In this document: positions 63,729-64,000 of the stretch, piece by piece
Layout of the letters: every line of letters begins with the position of its first letter
Numbering within the stretch: the stretch's first letter is position 1
Assembly: GCA_016165875.1 (NCBI GenBank)
Contig: JABBOT010000007.1
Coordinates: forward strand, 6,977,245 to 7,041,244
Source of the DNA: Acanthopleura granulata
Taxonomy: Eukaryota > Mollusca > Polyplacophora > Chitonida > Chitonidae
Direction: 5' to 3'
DNA length: 64,000 nt
The notes under the pieces: model-generated
Told to the model about the DNA's origin: nothing
Databases searched by the model: none
The model's input: the letters and a program-made list of their open reading frames with translations, nothing else
Made by a program: the position numbers and the translations under genes

Positions 63729-64000
63729 GGTTTTACTCTCTGCGCTGTCTTTTATAGTCTCTGTCTTTTATATTGCGAAGCAATAAACAAAAACACGTCT
63801 GTAACCACTTGGACAAACAAAAGATAAAATAGTAGTTAAATTTAGACTGAGAGATACCCGATTGCTCGATGATCACAGTGTGCTTCAGCTGGGTTCAAAC
63901 AACTTATACCTGTCCCCCGGACCTCAAAAGCAATGGTAGGTTTAGTTGATTCTAATCGCCATGGCAACAGTTACATATGTCGTTAGCACATGTACCCTTT

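Overview
The window looks like nuclear DNA of a lophotrochozoan animal, most probably a marine mollusc. Three things point that way: coding density is very low, there are spliced-gene signals (GT-AG intron, AATAAA), and there are at least 14 copies of a tRNA-derived SINE whose 3' end (TATAAGTGAAATATTC, then GTAAAACACCAATCAAATAAA) is of a type I associate with mollusc genomes. No operons, bacterial ribosome-binding sites or CRISPR arrays are present. Species cannot be named from the sequence alone.

Only one protein-coding gene can be supported with confidence: a two-exon gene at 21722-23001 encoding a secreted cystine-knot ligand of the Trunk / prothoracicotropic hormone (PTTH) family. In insects these are ligands of the receptor tyrosine kinase Torso. 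A 27-bp first coding exon splices in phase 0 over a 356-bp intron onto an 897-bp second exon. The predicted precursor (307 aa) has a signal peptide, an acidic propeptide, a furin-type RKRR site and a 109-residue mature domain with eight cysteines.

The rest is repeat-rich non-coding DNA. 0-14 kb: degenerate minisatellites (110-320; about 40-bp units at 7215-8000), a 146-bp-spaced duplication (8064-8330) and copy A of a 500-bp fold-back element (11381-11878). 13-21 kb: copies of a short 'GGTAACCGGTGAAATCC' repeat family, a truncated SINE and a 115-bp tandem duplication. 21-24 kb: the trunk-like gene. 24-27 kb: SINEs. 27.5-29 kb: a 1.4-kb pyrimidine-strand minisatellite with exact 36-bp periodicity. 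30-39 kb: a dense SINE cluster including two close inverted pairs, and a Penelope-like tail fragment. 41-44 kb: a frameshifted reverse-transcriptase relic and copy B of the fold-back element, inverted relative to A. 48.3-49.2 kb: a speculative three-exon transcription unit. 53-63 kb: CA repeat, tandem duplications, a 38-bp minisatellite, SINEs, and four near-identical 66-bp repeats each containing a hairpin.

Apart from the trunk-like gene nothing here forms a pathway. The most interesting signals are the trunk-like ligand with its recovered first exon, the paired 500-bp elements with a 140-bp terminal hairpin and several CREB/ATF-type sites, the composite SINE shared by two inverted loci, and the young 66-bp hairpin array.
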